Assembly: GCA_026390575.1 (NCBI GenBank)
Contig: JAPLFR010000016.1
Coordinates: 62,001-126,000, forward strand
DNA: 64,000 nucleotides
Direction of reading: 5' to 3'
Origin: Ignavibacteriales bacterium
GTDB lineage: Bacteria; Bacteroidota; Ignavibacteria; UBA10030
Part shown: piece after piece, positions 47,264 to 56,990 of the stretch
Layout: every line of letters begins with the position of its first letter
How positions within the stretch are numbered: position 1 is the stretch's first letter
The notes under the pieces: generated by a model
The model's database searches: none
What the model was told of the DNA's origin: nothing
Seen by the model: the letters and a program-made list of their open reading frames with translations, nothing else
Position numbers and translations under genes: made by a program

Positions 47264-47731
47264 ATGAAACTCATTATCATTGCCGCCATTGCCAATAATC
47301 GAGTTATTGGTAAGAACGGGGCCGTACCGTGGCACATTCCCGAAGACCTTGCCCGATTCAAACAGCTTACTACCGGACATACCGTTATCATGGGACGCAA
47401 AACATATGCTTCTCTTGACGGACCGCTATCCAACCGAGTAAATATAGTCATCTCTTCAAAAGTCATCAACGGTGTAACGAGCTATCCTTCATTAGATTTC
47501 GCCTTGCAAGCGTTAAGTAATAAGAAGGAGGTATTCGTCATCGGTGGAGGCCGATTATTTGCAGAGGCTCTGAAGTTGGCTGACGAATTGCGTTTAACGT
47601 TGGTAAACAGAGAGGTTGATGGAGATACCTTCTTTCCGCCATACGAAGATTACGTACGGAAAAATTTCAAACTCGTACGTGAAGAATACAATACTGGATT
47701 CTCTTTCGTCGATTACGAACGCATACAATAG
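47264..47731 (+). CDS. folA: Dihydrofolate reductase
   Basis: 155 residues, normal length. Conserved blocks: IAAIANNRVIGKNGAVPWHI, the acidic catalytic residue in PEDLARFKQLT, HTVIMGRKTYASL and VIGGGRLFAEAL for NADPH binding. It regenerates tetrahydrofolate. Adjacent thyX does not make dihydrofolate, so the pairing is unusual; see findings. It converges with the SDR gene. Confidence 0.95.
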   Translation: MKLIIIAAIANNRVIGKNGAVPWHIPEDLARFKQLTTGHTVIMGRKTYASLDGPLSNRVNIVISSKVINGVTSYPSLDFALQALSNKKEVFVIGGGRLFAEALKLADELRLTLVNREVDGDTFFPPYEDYVRKNFKLVREEYNTGFSFVDYERIQ

Positions 47732-47781
47732 TATATCGTGAGAAATTTATCTCTTCAATGAAGGACTCTAGATGCTTTTGT

Positions 47782-48573
47782 TCAATAAATTCCTTTTGCC
47801 GCGCTGCCATCGACCAAAAGATTCACACCATTGATGTAGCTCGCCTGCTCGGAAGCGAGGAACGCAACTGTATTGCCAATCTCTTCAGGTCTTCCCAGGC
47901 GACCAGCTGGAATTGCGCTCGCTGTCTCTTTAAGATATTCATCTAATGTGATATTCTTTTGTTTTGCACGAGAAATGCTGAGTTCTTCCTGCCGCTTTGT
48001 AAGAATGTTTCCGGGGCAAACTGTATTGATTGTGATGTTGTCTTTTGCATGAAGATTTGCCAGCACTTTTGTGAGTCCAAGAATTCCCGGACGAATCGCA
48101 GAAGAAAGAAGCAGTTCATTGATCGGTTGTTTTGCTGCAATCGATGTGATAGTGATAATCCTTCCCCATTTCTGTTGAATCATCATCGGTAGAATTTCCC
48201 GCGTCAATCGTACCATGCTCATCAATGTCAACTCATGACCTTTGTGCCAATCATCATCGGTGAGCGATGAAATTGTCCCGGTCGGCGGTCCGCCGGCATT
48301 ATTGACGAGAACATGGATCGTGCCGAACTGCTGTTTCGTTTCCATTATTAATCGTTTAATGTCTTCCAACTTCAAAACATCAACCACCATGGGCACAACC
48401 GTTGCGCCGGTTGTCTCATGAATTTCTTTTGCAGCTTCAGCAATTTCTTTCTGACGGCGCGAGCCAATAACAACAGTCGCTCCTTCCTGAGCAAGCGCCA
48501 TTGCTGATGCTTTGCCAAGCCCCTGACTTGCCGCCGTCACAATTGCTATTTTATTATTCAGTCCGAAATTCAT
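47782..48573 (-). CDS. SDR-family oxidoreductase lacking the usual YxxxK
   Basis: 263 residues. The Rossmann signature TAASQGLGKASAMALAQEGA and NNAGG are present, as is the C-terminal NTVCPGNILT. The active-site region reads ITITSIAAKQPINELLLSSA then IRPGILGLTK, so the Tyr of YxxxK is replaced by Ser (SSAIR). This matches a known divergent SDR group in which this position reads SN(A/S)xR; catalysis there is not settled. It lies 39 bp after the large sensor kinase on the same strand. Confidence 0.85.
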   Translation of the reverse strand: MNFGLNNKIAIVTAASQGLGKASAMALAQEGATVVIGSRRQKEIAEAAKEIHETTGATVVPMVVDVLKLEDIKRLIMETKQQFGTIHVLVNNAGGPPTGTISSLTDDDWHKGHELTLMSMVRLTREILPMMIQQKWGRIITITSIAAKQPINELLLSSAIRPGILGLTKVLANLHAKDNITINTVCPGNILTKRQEELSISRAKQKNITLDEYLKETASAIPAGRLGRPEEIGNTVAFLASEQASYINGVNLLVDGSAAKGIY

Positions 48574-48612
48574 TTTATTTCACCGTAGATGTATGGTTAG
48601 ATATAGTGCGCT

Positions 48613-51600
48613 TTAAATTTTCTTCTTCAGGGGGAGCGTAAACGAGAACGTGCTCCCTTTTCCTAATTCACTTTCCGCCCAGACACGACCTTCGTGTATG
48701 ACAATGCATTTCTTAACGATTGCGAGCCCAAGACCTGAGGTTGTTTCTCCATTCGTTGGACGAGCAGAGAGGCGCTGAAATCGCTCGAATAAATTCAATT
48801 TATCAATTTCCGTCAAACCCGGTCCCTGATCTTGAACATCGAACCGAGCTTCATTGTCCATCACTCGAACAGATACTGAAATATCAGTCCCTCGAGGTGA
48901 GAATTTGTGAGCGTTACTCAGAAGATTATATATCGCTTCTTTCAACCAATGTTCATCCCCCTCGACAATACACTCTCCCTTAGGAGCAAAATTCACTAAA
49001 AGTTTTTGTTCTTTCTTATCGAGTTGAGGTTTGATGTGCAGGATGACCTGTTCAGCGATACGCGTAAGATCCTCCGGTTTCTTCTTCAATTCCATAATAC
49101 CGGTTTCAAGAGCAGCCGAATCGAGAAGGTCTTTGATGAGCTCTAACGTTTGGCCAGAAGAAATTTGAATGAGGTCAGATTTTTCCTTCACTATATTCTG
49201 CTCAGCCGCATTACTGATAATGATGCTTGCCAGACTATTGATTGTGACAAGCCGGTTTTTGAGGTCGTGTGCAACAATATTTAATAAATCGGTTTTATCT
49301 TTGTTCACTAGTGCAAGAGCCTTGTTGGATTCCGCAAGCAAATCTCTCGCTTGCCTGGTATCTTCTAGAACGTGCTCAATCTGCTCTTTCGTTTCCTGTA
49401 ATTCTTTTGTTCGATCATCCACAAGTTTGCTTAACGCTTCGGCTTTATGACGCAAATATCGGACGCGCATCCAATGCATCACAAATACAGACACTACAAT
49501 GACGAGTAGAATAACCAGATAGAATGAAACCGTTTGGTAAAAAAACGGTTTAAGACGAAGTTGGAGTGAAGCACCCGCCGTATTCCATATACCATCGTTA
49601 TTACAGGCGATGACCCGAAAAACATACTTCCCCGGTGGAATATTTGTATAGTATGCGCTACGACGATTACCGGCCGATACCCAATCTTTATCAAATCCCT
49701 CCAATCTGTATCGGAACTGGACTTTTTCTGGTGCAACATAGCTCAATCCTGCATAGTGGATTTCAAACTTCTGACGTCCCGGAGAGATTTCCATTTTCTC
49801 TTTTATAGGGATATTCTCTTCATCTGCGATAAACTGTTCAATCACCAGCGATGGTGGGAGTCGGTTCATACGAATATCCGCAGGATTGATAATGACAACA
49901 CCACCGAGCGTAGGAAAAAACAATCTGCCATCATGCAGTTTCCACGCTGCGGGTTGGGAAGCCCCGCTGCATTCCGCACTCCTCATTCCATCTCGACGTC
50001 CGTACGATTCGCAAGTAATCTTATTCACTTTGCCATCGGCAAAACTGTTTAAGTCGTTCTTCCTCACACGGAAAATTCCGCGATCGGTGCCAATCCAAAA
50101 ATTTCCAAGATTATCTTCTACAATTTCGAGGATCACATCATCATATAATCCATGCCGTTTCAGAATTTGGGTAATTTTACCATCCTTCACAGAATACCGG
50201 TTTAATCCACCGCCATTTGTTCCTATCCACAACACGCCATCAGAATCCTCATAGATACAAAAAATAAAGTCGCTCGATAAGCCGTCTTTCGTGGTATACG
50301 CTTTGAAGGAACCATCGTGATAGAAGTTTACTCCACCACCATTGGTACCGATCCAGAGACCTCCTGTGTTATCTTTGAGAAGAGAAAAAACAAAATTGTT
50401 CGACAGGCCATTGCCTGTGGTAAACTTTGTATACTTCCCGTCTTCAAATCGTACCAATCCACCTCCGTATGTTCCTATCCACAATCCCTTTTCATCACCG
50501 CAGATGGCGCGTACAAAATTTTCATCTAATTCTTGCTTCGATGAATAGAGCGTGAATTGTTTTCCGCTTGGTGCTTGAGCGTCTAATCGATTCAATCCAC
50601 CACCATCAGTACCAATCCAGATAATTCCTTGAGAATCCTGAAATAAGGATCGAATATAATTATTTGACAATCCGTCTTTGACAGTATATTGACGAATAAT
50701 ACCATTTCTCATCATATTGAGTCCGCCGCCATTTGTACCAATCCAAATATTTCCGTCGCGATCCTCAAGAACAGAACGTGCAAAGTTATCGGAGAGGCCA
50801 TTGGTTGTATTGATATTCGTAAACTTCCCCTGACTGAGGCGATTGATACCGCCTCTTGTACCGACCCAAATACTGCCCTCTCTGTCATAATGCATTGTTC
50901 GAATAAAATTATTCGATAATCCTTGCTGCACAGAATAGATCGAAAATTGAATTGCTTGACTCTCAGGCCGAAACCTATTAATTCCTCCCCCATCAGTTCC
51001 GATCCAGAGCGTATGTTGGGCATCTGCAACAAGACTGCGAATGACATTACTCGAGAGGCCATCTCGGGTAGTGAAGTTTGTAAATTTGTTATCACGGAAT
51101 CGGCTCAAACCATTGCCTGTGCCAATCCATAATGAACCGGAAGTATCCTGGTACAAGGAGAAGATCGTGTTATCAGCAAGTCCATCGTGCTTGGTATACG
51201 TTGTGAAGTGTCCTTTATTCCATCTGCATAATCCTCCACCGCCTGTCCCTATCCACATAGAACCATCACTCCCCAGACAAAACGTTCGGATGATGTCATC
51301 GGAGAGTCCGGTCTTCATTGTATAGTGAGTGTATTTCCAATCCCTCGTTTGTTCACTACGGAAATCGATAATCGTTACTCCCCCTCCTTCTGTTCCTACC
51401 CAAAGCCGTTTCTCTTTATCAACAGCTAAACTCCGAATGAAATCGCTGGAAAGTCCATTGGCAGTCGTAAAACTTTCAAATACACCGTTACAATATCTGT
51501 TTAAACCGCCGCCATTCGTACCAATCCAAAGATTTCCATCGACATCTTCGCAGAATGTAGAAATATGATTATGCTTGATCCCGTCTGTGTTTCCTTTATC

Positions 51601-51870
51601 GTAGACGGTAAAATGTACGCCATCAAAAAGTGCTAACCCGCCAAATGTACCGACCCAGATATATCCCTCGCGTGTCTGATAAATCGCATCGACTGTATTA
51701 TGAGGTAGTCCATTTTCAATTGTCCATACATCTAAAACGTATTGAGAAATATCGATGGATGGATCAAGACCGCGGACACTGGTTTGGCAGAAGCTTGTAC
51801 TGTAGTTGAGCGGGATTCCTACAAGAATGAAAATTATACTCAAGATAATTTTCATTACCTTCTTTTCCAT
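48613..51870 (-). CDS. Sensor histidine kinase with two-component propeller (Reg_prop) domain
   Basis: 1085 residues from ATG 51870 (AGGG upstream). A signal/anchor (IILSIIFILVGIPLNY) precedes about 13 Reg_prop blades (WIGTNGGGLNRY, WIGTDGGGINRF and others), a Y_Y_Y domain (FEIHYAGLSYVAPEKVQFRY, VFRVIACNNDGIWN), one membrane helix (FYLVILLVIVVSVFVMHW), a coiled coil, the phospho-acceptor HDLKNRLVTINSLAS, and an ATPase domain (NLLSNAHKFSP, DVQDQGPGL, GLGLAIVKK). There is no receiver or DNA-binding domain, unlike the hybrid forms of Bacteroides. It likely senses a periplasmic ligand, possibly a glycan. Confidence 0.93.
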   Translation of the reverse strand: MEKKVMKIILSIIFILVGIPLNYSTSFCQTSVRGLDPSIDISQYVLDVWTIENGLPHNTVDAIYQTREGYIWVGTFGGLALFDGVHFTVYDKGNTDGIKHNHISTFCEDVDGNLWIGTNGGGLNRYCNGVFESFTTANGLSSDFIRSLAVDKEKRLWVGTEGGGVTIIDFRSEQTRDWKYTHYTMKTGLSDDIIRTFCLGSDGSMWIGTGGGGLCRWNKGHFTTYTKHDGLADNTIFSLYQDTSGSLWIGTGNGLSRFRDNKFTNFTTRDGLSSNVIRSLVADAQHTLWIGTDGGGINRFRPESQAIQFSIYSVQQGLSNNFIRTMHYDREGSIWVGTRGGINRLSQGKFTNINTTNGLSDNFARSVLEDRDGNIWIGTNGGGLNMMRNGIIRQYTVKDGLSNNYIRSLFQDSQGIIWIGTDGGGLNRLDAQAPSGKQFTLYSSKQELDENFVRAICGDEKGLWIGTYGGGLVRFEDGKYTKFTTGNGLSNNFVFSLLKDNTGGLWIGTNGGGVNFYHDGSFKAYTTKDGLSSDFIFCIYEDSDGVLWIGTNGGGLNRYSVKDGKITQILKRHGLYDDVILEIVEDNLGNFWIGTDRGIFRVRKNDLNSFADGKVNKITCESYGRRDGMRSAECSGASQPAAWKLHDGRLFFPTLGGVVIINPADIRMNRLPPSLVIEQFIADEENIPIKEKMEISPGRQKFEIHYAGLSYVAPEKVQFRYRLEGFDKDWVSAGNRRSAYYTNIPPGKYVFRVIACNNDGIWNTAGASLQLRLKPFFYQTVSFYLVILLVIVVSVFVMHWMRVRYLRHKAEALSKLVDDRTKELQETKEQIEHVLEDTRQARDLLAESNKALALVNKDKTDLLNIVAHDLKNRLVTINSLASIIISNAAEQNIVKEKSDLIQISSGQTLELIKDLLDSAALETGIMELKKKPEDLTRIAEQVILHIKPQLDKKEQKLLVNFAPKGECIVEGDEHWLKEAIYNLLSNAHKFSPRGTDISVSVRVMDNEARFDVQDQGPGLTEIDKLNLFERFQRLSARPTNGETTSGLGLAIVKKCIVIHEGRVWAESELGKGSTFSFTLPLKKKI

Positions 51871-51948
51871 AGCGAAACCCTGAGTGTATCTCAATGAATG
51901 ACCTTTAAATTTTCTTTTCCCGATCGACCCGTCACTGTTTGATCAAAT

Positions 51949-52008
51949 CTCTCAGTTCGAAATTCATATTACTCTTTCACTGTAGATGTCCGGCAAGATA
52001 TATCGCAT
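51949..52008 (-). pseudogene. Relic 5' end of an SDR gene
   Basis: On the minus strand this reads MNFELRDLIKQ then a stop and matches the start and upstream leader of the SDR gene at 48573 (CCGAAATTCAT and TTTCACCGTAGATGT, with small changes). It lies upstream of the sensor kinase. It appears to be a leftover of a duplicated SDR start region. Confidence 0.4.
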
Positions 52009-52041
52009 CGTTTCCATGAAATTCAGAATGGGAGTAAAGAT

Positions 52042-52635
52042 TTACTTCGCTGCAATCATAGCAGTCAGTCCAATACGGATCATCATAATCGCGATTGCTG
52101 CCATAAAGAGTGCGGCAACTTTTGCAAACGCCTTCGATCCTGCTTCTCCCATAACACGAATAATGTAATCGGATTTCCGGAATATCACCCAGACAAGAAA
52201 TAAATTCGCCAACAGCCCAACCACAGCTGCAAGATATCCATAGGAATCTACCACAATCAGCAGTGTCGTGAGTACGGCAGGGCCAATGATAAGCGGAATA
52301 CCAATAGGAACGACACCGACGGATGTCTGGGGCTCCCGACTTTTCTCACCGGTAACGGTAAGGTCGACAACGGCAAGCACCAAAAGGACAATCCCACCGC
52401 CGACACGAAAATCATTTTCTGTGATTCCGAGAAAATTAAAAATCATTCTGCCACCAAAAAGAAACACCAGAGAAACAGCAAGTGCAGTAAATGTCGCCTC
52501 GGTGATCAATTTCTTTTTCTCGGGAAGTTTCATATTACTCGTGAGTGAAAGAAAAATAGGAACCAACCCAAGCACATCAATTGCAACAAAGATCGGGATA
52601 AATGAAAGGATAAATATTTTAAATTCGTATGCCAT
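52042..52635 (-). CDS. MarC-family integral membrane protein
   Basis: 197 residues with about six membrane helices, first block FIPIFVAIDVLGLVPIFLSL and the family block GVVPIGIPLIIGPAVLTTLL. MarC/UPF0056 proteins are of unknown function and are not responsible for multiple drug resistance despite the name. No close partner gene. Confidence 0.88.
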   Translation of the reverse strand: MAYEFKIFILSFIPIFVAIDVLGLVPIFLSLTSNMKLPEKKKLITEATFTALAVSLVFLFGGRMIFNFLGITENDFRVGGGIVLLVLAVVDLTVTGEKSREPQTSVGVVPIGIPLIIGPAVLTTLLIVVDSYGYLAAVVGLLANLFLVWVIFRKSDYIIRVMGEAGSKAFAKVAALFMAAIAIMMIRIGLTAMIAAK

Positions 52636-52691
52636 AATCCCGCAATTCTTAACTCATCTTATTCGAAGAAAAAGGAGGTGTGATACTATTC

Positions 52692-52820
52692 CAGAACCAA
52701 ATCACAAAGAACAAACAAATTTCAAGTTACAATTATCGAAATCCATCTTTTTAAATATAATTTGGAATTTGGAGCTTATCGTTTGTTTGTGTTTTGTCTT
52801 TTGTTATTTGGAATTTTAGT
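52692..52820. repeat. Dispersed AATTTGGAATTTGG-type intergenic repeat
   Basis: An AT-rich imperfect inverted repeat: AACCAAATCACAAAG ... AACAAACAAATTTCAAG on the left, and TAATTTGGAATTTGGAGC, CGTTTGTTTGTGTTTTG and TTATTTGGAATTTTAG on the right. I recognise this type of word-like repeat from intergenic regions of many uncultured bacteria; no coding function is seen. Confidence 0.5.
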
Positions 52821-52849
52821 TAAAATATTTTTCCGTATAATTTAAACAC

Positions 52850-53116
52850 TTAGGACACTTTGATTCCTTTTTCCTGAAGCCGCTTCTGAATAATATCGTA
52901 CATTTCTTCTGGTGTAAGCGAGCTGCGTGTACCTGCTGCACAAATAGTCTGCAGAAGTGTTCCGCGCCGCTCACTCAACCAGCCCCAGAGACAATATCCA
53001 AGGCGGTTGCGGTCGTTCGGTTCTTCCGTGGGAATTTCTGCAACAACATTGTAAGCGAGTTTCTCCAGCGATTCCGCTGGATATTCGGCAACTGATGCTG
53101 GAGGTTTAGTTGACAT
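52850..53116 (-). CDS. Hypothetical small protein
   Basis: 88 residues from ATG 53116 (MSTKPPASVAEY). A longer frame to 53314 reads through palindromic repeats and is unlikely. The protein is soluble, with the block RLGYCLWGWLSERRGTLLQT and a helical end (LTPEEMYDIIQKRLQEKGIK). I do not recognise a family. The gene is isolated between marC and hemW. Confidence 0.5.
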   Translation of the reverse strand: MSTKPPASVAEYPAESLEKLAYNVVAEIPTEEPNDRNRLGYCLWGWLSERRGTLLQTICAAGTRSSLTPEEMYDIIQKRLQEKGIKVS

Positions 53117-53222
53117 AGTCAAAGCTTCATTCGTTTGTGAGAAATATATTGATATGAGAATATAGAAAGTTTTTCGGAGAAAAGACAAAAAAGGAACGAC
53201 AGGATAGTGACTCAATTTTGTG

Positions 53223-53280
53223 CGGTCAGGACTTACGTCCTGACCGATATTATTGAATGTCAGGAAGAAATTCCTGACAT
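53223..53280. repeat. Two adjacent 10-bp-stem palindromes
   Basis: CGGTCAGGAC TTAC GTCCTGACCG (53223-53246) and ATGTCAGGAA GAAA TTCCTGACAT (53257-53280), both perfect, 10 bp apart, upstream of hemW and the hypothetical gene. The stems share the core GTCAGGA. Confidence 0.85.
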
Positions 53281-53424
53281 CACCATCAATTGTAATAAAC
53301 TGAGTCACTACCAACGACAGAATATAGATAACGTTGAATAGTCAACTATATCTATGATTTATGCGAACAGGTTAGTACCTTGCAACAGCCTTAACTAAAA
53401 TATTCATACATCAATAGAGTGCAC

Positions 53425-54594
53425 ATGGCTTCTCTTTATCTCCATATTCCATTCTGCGAACATAAATGTATCTACTGTGATTTCTATTCTATAGTTCCGG
53501 CAGAATCGGGGGAGGCGCACACTTCGCTTGTCAGCAGATTCCTTTCTGCCTTGGGAACGGAGATCCACCTGCGTGCAGAAGACAAGCGCTTCCACGAATC
53601 AGTCGAGACCATTTTCTTCGGAGGCGGGACACCGTCTCTCCTTCATCCATCTGACATAGAAAAGATTCTGAACCTTCTTTCATCGCGTTTCTTGATTCAA
53701 AAGAACGCGGAAATCACGTTAGAAACGAACCCAGGAACTGTCAATAAGCAAAAGCTCAAAGCGTTCCAATCCGCCGGTATTAACCGAATCAGCATGGGCA
53801 TTCAATCATTTTATGATGATGACCTGAGATTTCTGACACGCATCCATACCGCGTCTGAAGCCAAACAATGCGTAATCGACGCGTACGCAGCAGGATTTAA
53901 GAATGTCAGCTTTGATCTCATTTTCTCTTTACCTCATCAATCTTTGCAGAGGTGGAAATCGAATCTGGAACAAGCAATGGAACTCCAACCAACTCACATT
54001 TCATGCTACAGTCTCATTGTTGAATCCGGAACACCGCTCTTCAATATGGTTCAATCGAAACAAGTGACACTGCTCGATACCGATAGTGACGCCGAATTAT
54101 ATGAAATGACAATTGATTTTCTCACCTCTCATGGTTTCGAGCAATATGAAGTATCAAATTTTGCAAAACCAAATTTCAAATGCCGGCACAACATCAACTA
54201 TTGGAACCATTCAAATTATCTCAGCTTTGGTCCGTCGGCGCATTCATTTTGGGAACATGAGCGCTGGTGGAATGTTTCAAATATTGCCGCATACATCGAA
54301 CAATTGAGCACACGCACATTACCATTATCGGGTGGCGAACATCTTTCTGAATCAAAATTGATGGAAGAGTCAATCTTTCTCGGTTTGCGGAGCGAAGGAA
54401 TTGACTTCAAAAAATTTCACCGGCGTTTTGCACGCGACCTTCAAGCAGAAAATTCATCCATCATCTCTGAATTGATTCAGCAAGGACGAGCACGGATGGA
54501 AGACGGATTATTCCGGCTCACCGCAAAAGGGTATCTTGTGTGCGATGAAATTTGTCAGTCATTTTCATTCCTCAACCCGCCTGAAACTCCTTGA
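53425..54594 (+). CDS. hemW: Radical SAM heme chaperone HemW
   Basis: 389 residues from ATG 53425. The radical SAM cluster motif is CEHKCIYC near the N-terminus (YLHIPFCEHKCIYCDFY), the CxxxCxxC form with the extra F of HemW/HemN. GGGTPSLL, ETNPGT and GIQSFYDDDL are family blocks. HemW delivers heme to respiratory enzymes and lacks coproporphyrinogen oxidase activity; the short N-terminus (no HemN lead sequence) supports HemW. A GTG at 53419 is an alternative start. Confidence 0.9.
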   Translation: MASLYLHIPFCEHKCIYCDFYSIVPAESGEAHTSLVSRFLSALGTEIHLRAEDKRFHESVETIFFGGGTPSLLHPSDIEKILNLLSSRFLIQKNAEITLETNPGTVNKQKLKAFQSAGINRISMGIQSFYDDDLRFLTRIHTASEAKQCVIDAYAAGFKNVSFDLIFSLPHQSLQRWKSNLEQAMELQPTHISCYSLIVESGTPLFNMVQSKQVTLLDTDSDAELYEMTIDFLTSHGFEQYEVSNFAKPNFKCRHNINYWNHSNYLSFGPSAHSFWEHERWWNVSNIAAYIEQLSTRTLPLSGGEHLSESKLMEESIFLGLRSEGIDFKKFHRRFARDLQAENSSIISELIQQGRARMEDGLFRLTAKGYLVCDEICQSFSFLNPPETP

Positions 54595-54677
54595 AGTTCA
54601 ACGCTTTTCCTTATACATTAACTGTGAATTTTTCCATTGTAAAGCCTATGAAGAATTTGAATTAAAAGAAAAATAGA

Positions 54678-55697
54678 ATGAAACAAAAAACAGCGCTCAT
54701 TATTGGCATTGCAGGACAAGATGGTTCTTATCTTGCCGAGTTCCTCCTTTCCAAGAATTACCATGTAGTTGGATTAATGCTCAATTCCATTGTCCTGTCA
54801 AGTTCACTCATTGCACACCTCTCCGATAAAATAACTATTGCCTATGGAGATTTGTTGGACATGGTTTCTATCATGGATACCATTCGCTTATACCAGCCCG
54901 ATGAAATTTACAACCTTGCCGCTCAATCATCCCCCGGTGATTCATGGCGGCTTGCTATCGAAACAGCGGAAATAACTGGCGTTGGCGCTCAACGGGTATA
55001 TGAAGCTGTTCGATGTGTAAAACCGGATTGCCGAATTTACCAAGCTTCTTCATCCGAAATGTTTGGCACGCCGACGATTGTGCCGCAGAATGAGCACACT
55101 CCGTTTGAGCCGGTTAATCCATACGGTGCTGCCAAGCTCTATGCGCATTCAATGGCGCAAATCTACAACAAGAGTTATAAACTTTTTATCTCATGCGGTA
55201 TTCTCTTTAACCATGAAAGTCCGCGGCGCGGAATACATTTCCTCACACAAAAGGTGGCATACGGCGCGGCGTGCATCAAACTGGGAATTCTGAACTCTCC
55301 GGAGTTGAATGAACAAGGTGAACCTATTGTCAAAAACGGAATGATTGCGCTCGGTAACTTAGATGCAAAACGCGACTGGGGATTTGCCGGCGATTATGTG
55401 GAAGCAATGTGGATGATGTTACAGCACAAAACACCGGAGACGTATGTGATTGGCACAGGAGATGTAAGAACCGTACGGCAATTGTGCGAAGAAGCATTTG
55501 GAAGTGTCGGTTTGGATTGGCGGAAACATATTGTTGTTGATCCACGATTTATCCGGCTGACCGAAACCGGTACCACGGTCGCCGACGCAACAAAAGCAAA
55601 GACAGAATTGGGATGGTCGCCCCACACATCGTTTTCCGATCTCGTGAGGATGATGGTCGAACACCAGATGAAACAGCTAAAGAATCAGTCAAATTAA
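54678..55697 (+). CDS. gmd: GDP-mannose 4,6-dehydratase
   Basis: 339 residues. Rossmann motif GIAGQDGSYLAEFL, the catalytic SSSEMFG with YGAAK (YxxxK), and RDWGFAGDYVEAMW typical of GMD. It makes GDP-4-keto-6-deoxymannose, a precursor of GDP-fucose or GDP-rhamnose for surface polysaccharides. Next to a glycosyltransferase 90 bp downstream on the same strand, which suggests a small glycan-synthesis group. Confidence 0.9.
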   Translation: MKQKTALIIGIAGQDGSYLAEFLLSKNYHVVGLMLNSIVLSSSLIAHLSDKITIAYGDLLDMVSIMDTIRLYQPDEIYNLAAQSSPGDSWRLAIETAEITGVGAQRVYEAVRCVKPDCRIYQASSSEMFGTPTIVPQNEHTPFEPVNPYGAAKLYAHSMAQIYNKSYKLFISCGILFNHESPRRGIHFLTQKVAYGAACIKLGILNSPELNEQGEPIVKNGMIALGNLDAKRDWGFAGDYVEAMWMMLQHKTPETYVIGTGDVRTVRQLCEEAFGSVGLDWRKHIVVDPRFIRLTETGTTVADATKAKTELGWSPHTSFSDLVRMMVEHQMKQLKNQSN

Positions 55698-55786
55698 AAA
55701 GCACTCCTCCCCACGTCCCCTTCGCGTTGATGAAGTGAGAAAAGGGTGGTTGAAAAATTGAATACAGTATTCGGCACCATAAATAA

Positions 55787-56899
55787 ATGAACATACTTCT
55801 TCTGAATTGGCAGGACATTAAGAATCCGGCAGGCGGCGGTGCGGAGGTCTATCTTCACCAAATTTTCCAACGGCTTGCCGCTCAAGGGCATAACATCACG
55901 CTTCTGTGTACACAATTTTCAGATGCCCAAAGAGAAGAAATGATAGATGGTATTCACATAGTGCGCAGAGGAAATCGTAATTTATTTAATTATATCGTCC
56001 CGATTGAATACGAAAGGCGTTTCCGCCGCGAACACTATGACATTGTTATCGACGACATCAATAAAATTCCGTTCTATACGCCGATGTATGTGCGGGAACC
56101 GCTCCTGGGAATGGTGATGCACTTGTTTGATACGAGCATTTTTAAGGAAGCTTCCATTCCGGCCGCATCGTACGTCTACTGTGCAGAGCGGCTTGCCCTA
56201 TCGGTCTATCGGAATACTCCGTTAGTTGCAATCTCCGAAAGTACACGCACGGAATTGCTTTCGCATGGATGCAAGCAGGAGAACATTTTTCTTGTTCCCT
56301 GCGCCGTCAATCATACGGCATATCGCCAGCTTCCTGGCGTAACAAGATCTAAACCGATCATCGGATATGTAGGAAGAATAAAAAAGTATAAAAGCGTCGA
56401 TCACTTACTGCGCGCTTTTGCCATCGTTTTAAAAGTTTTACCGGAAGCAAAGCTTGTTATTATTGGCGACGGGGACGGCAAGCCGGCGTTTGAACGGCTC
56501 TCGCATGAACTTCAGATTAACCACGCCGCAACATTCACCGGATTTCTCCCGTTGGAAGAAAAAGTCCGGCTTCTTAACCAAATGCAAATAGTCGTTAATA
56601 CCTCTGCAAAAGAAGGATGGGGTTTAACGGTAACGGAAGCAAACGCATGCGGTGCACCTGCGGTTGCGAGCGATGTCCCCGGATTGTGTGATGCTGTAAA
56701 AGATGGCGAAACCGGATTGCTTTATGAGTACGGAAATATCGAACAGCTTGCGGAAAAAATTCTGCTCCTTCTTCGCGACGAAAACCTCCGCACGCGTCTC
56801 ACGAACGGCGCGTTGGAATACGCTCATTCTCTCACCTGGGATAAGTCGGCAGAAATTATGCTCGATGTAATTGAACGGGTGCTGCAGCGCCATTTGTAG
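55787..56899 (+). CDS. Glycosyltransferase family 4 protein
   Basis: 370 residues of GT-B fold. N-terminal NPAGGGAEVYLHQIFQRLA binds acceptor, C-terminal GYVGRIKKYKSVDHLLRAF and the ExxxxxxxE motif in EGWGLTVTEANACGAP are donor-binding. The donor is a nucleotide sugar; linkage unknown. Acting after gmd it may add a 6-deoxyhexose, but this is inference. Confidence 0.88.
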   Translation: MNILLLNWQDIKNPAGGGAEVYLHQIFQRLAAQGHNITLLCTQFSDAQREEMIDGIHIVRRGNRNLFNYIVPIEYERRFRREHYDIVIDDINKIPFYTPMYVREPLLGMVMHLFDTSIFKEASIPAASYVYCAERLALSVYRNTPLVAISESTRTELLSHGCKQENIFLVPCAVNHTAYRQLPGVTRSKPIIGYVGRIKKYKSVDHLLRAFAIVLKVLPEAKLVIIGDGDGKPAFERLSHELQINHAATFTGFLPLEEKVRLLNQMQIVVNTSAKEGWGLTVTEANACGAPAVASDVPGLCDAVKDGETGLLYEYGNIEQLAEKILLLLRDENLRTRLTNGALEYAHSLTWDKSAEIMLDVIERVLQRHL

Positions 56900-56944
56900 C
56901 TGTGACTGCTGATTGCGATCTATAAAAAATTTCGCAAGTTAGGT

Positions 56945-56961
56945 CGAGGTCGTCAACCTCG
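56945..56961. repeat. Short palindrome CGAGGT CGTCA ACCTCG
   Basis: A 6-bp stem with a 5-base loop, extended by TAG/CTA nearby, 45 bp past the glycosyltransferase stop. Same kind as the other palindromes. Confidence 0.6.
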
Positions 56962-56990
56962 GCTACAAAACTGACGGGCTCATAGAATCA

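Noticed and set aside
53117-53314. N-terminal extension of the small hypothetical gene
   Set aside because: It translates two perfect palindromes and has no ribosome site; ATG 53116 is preferred.
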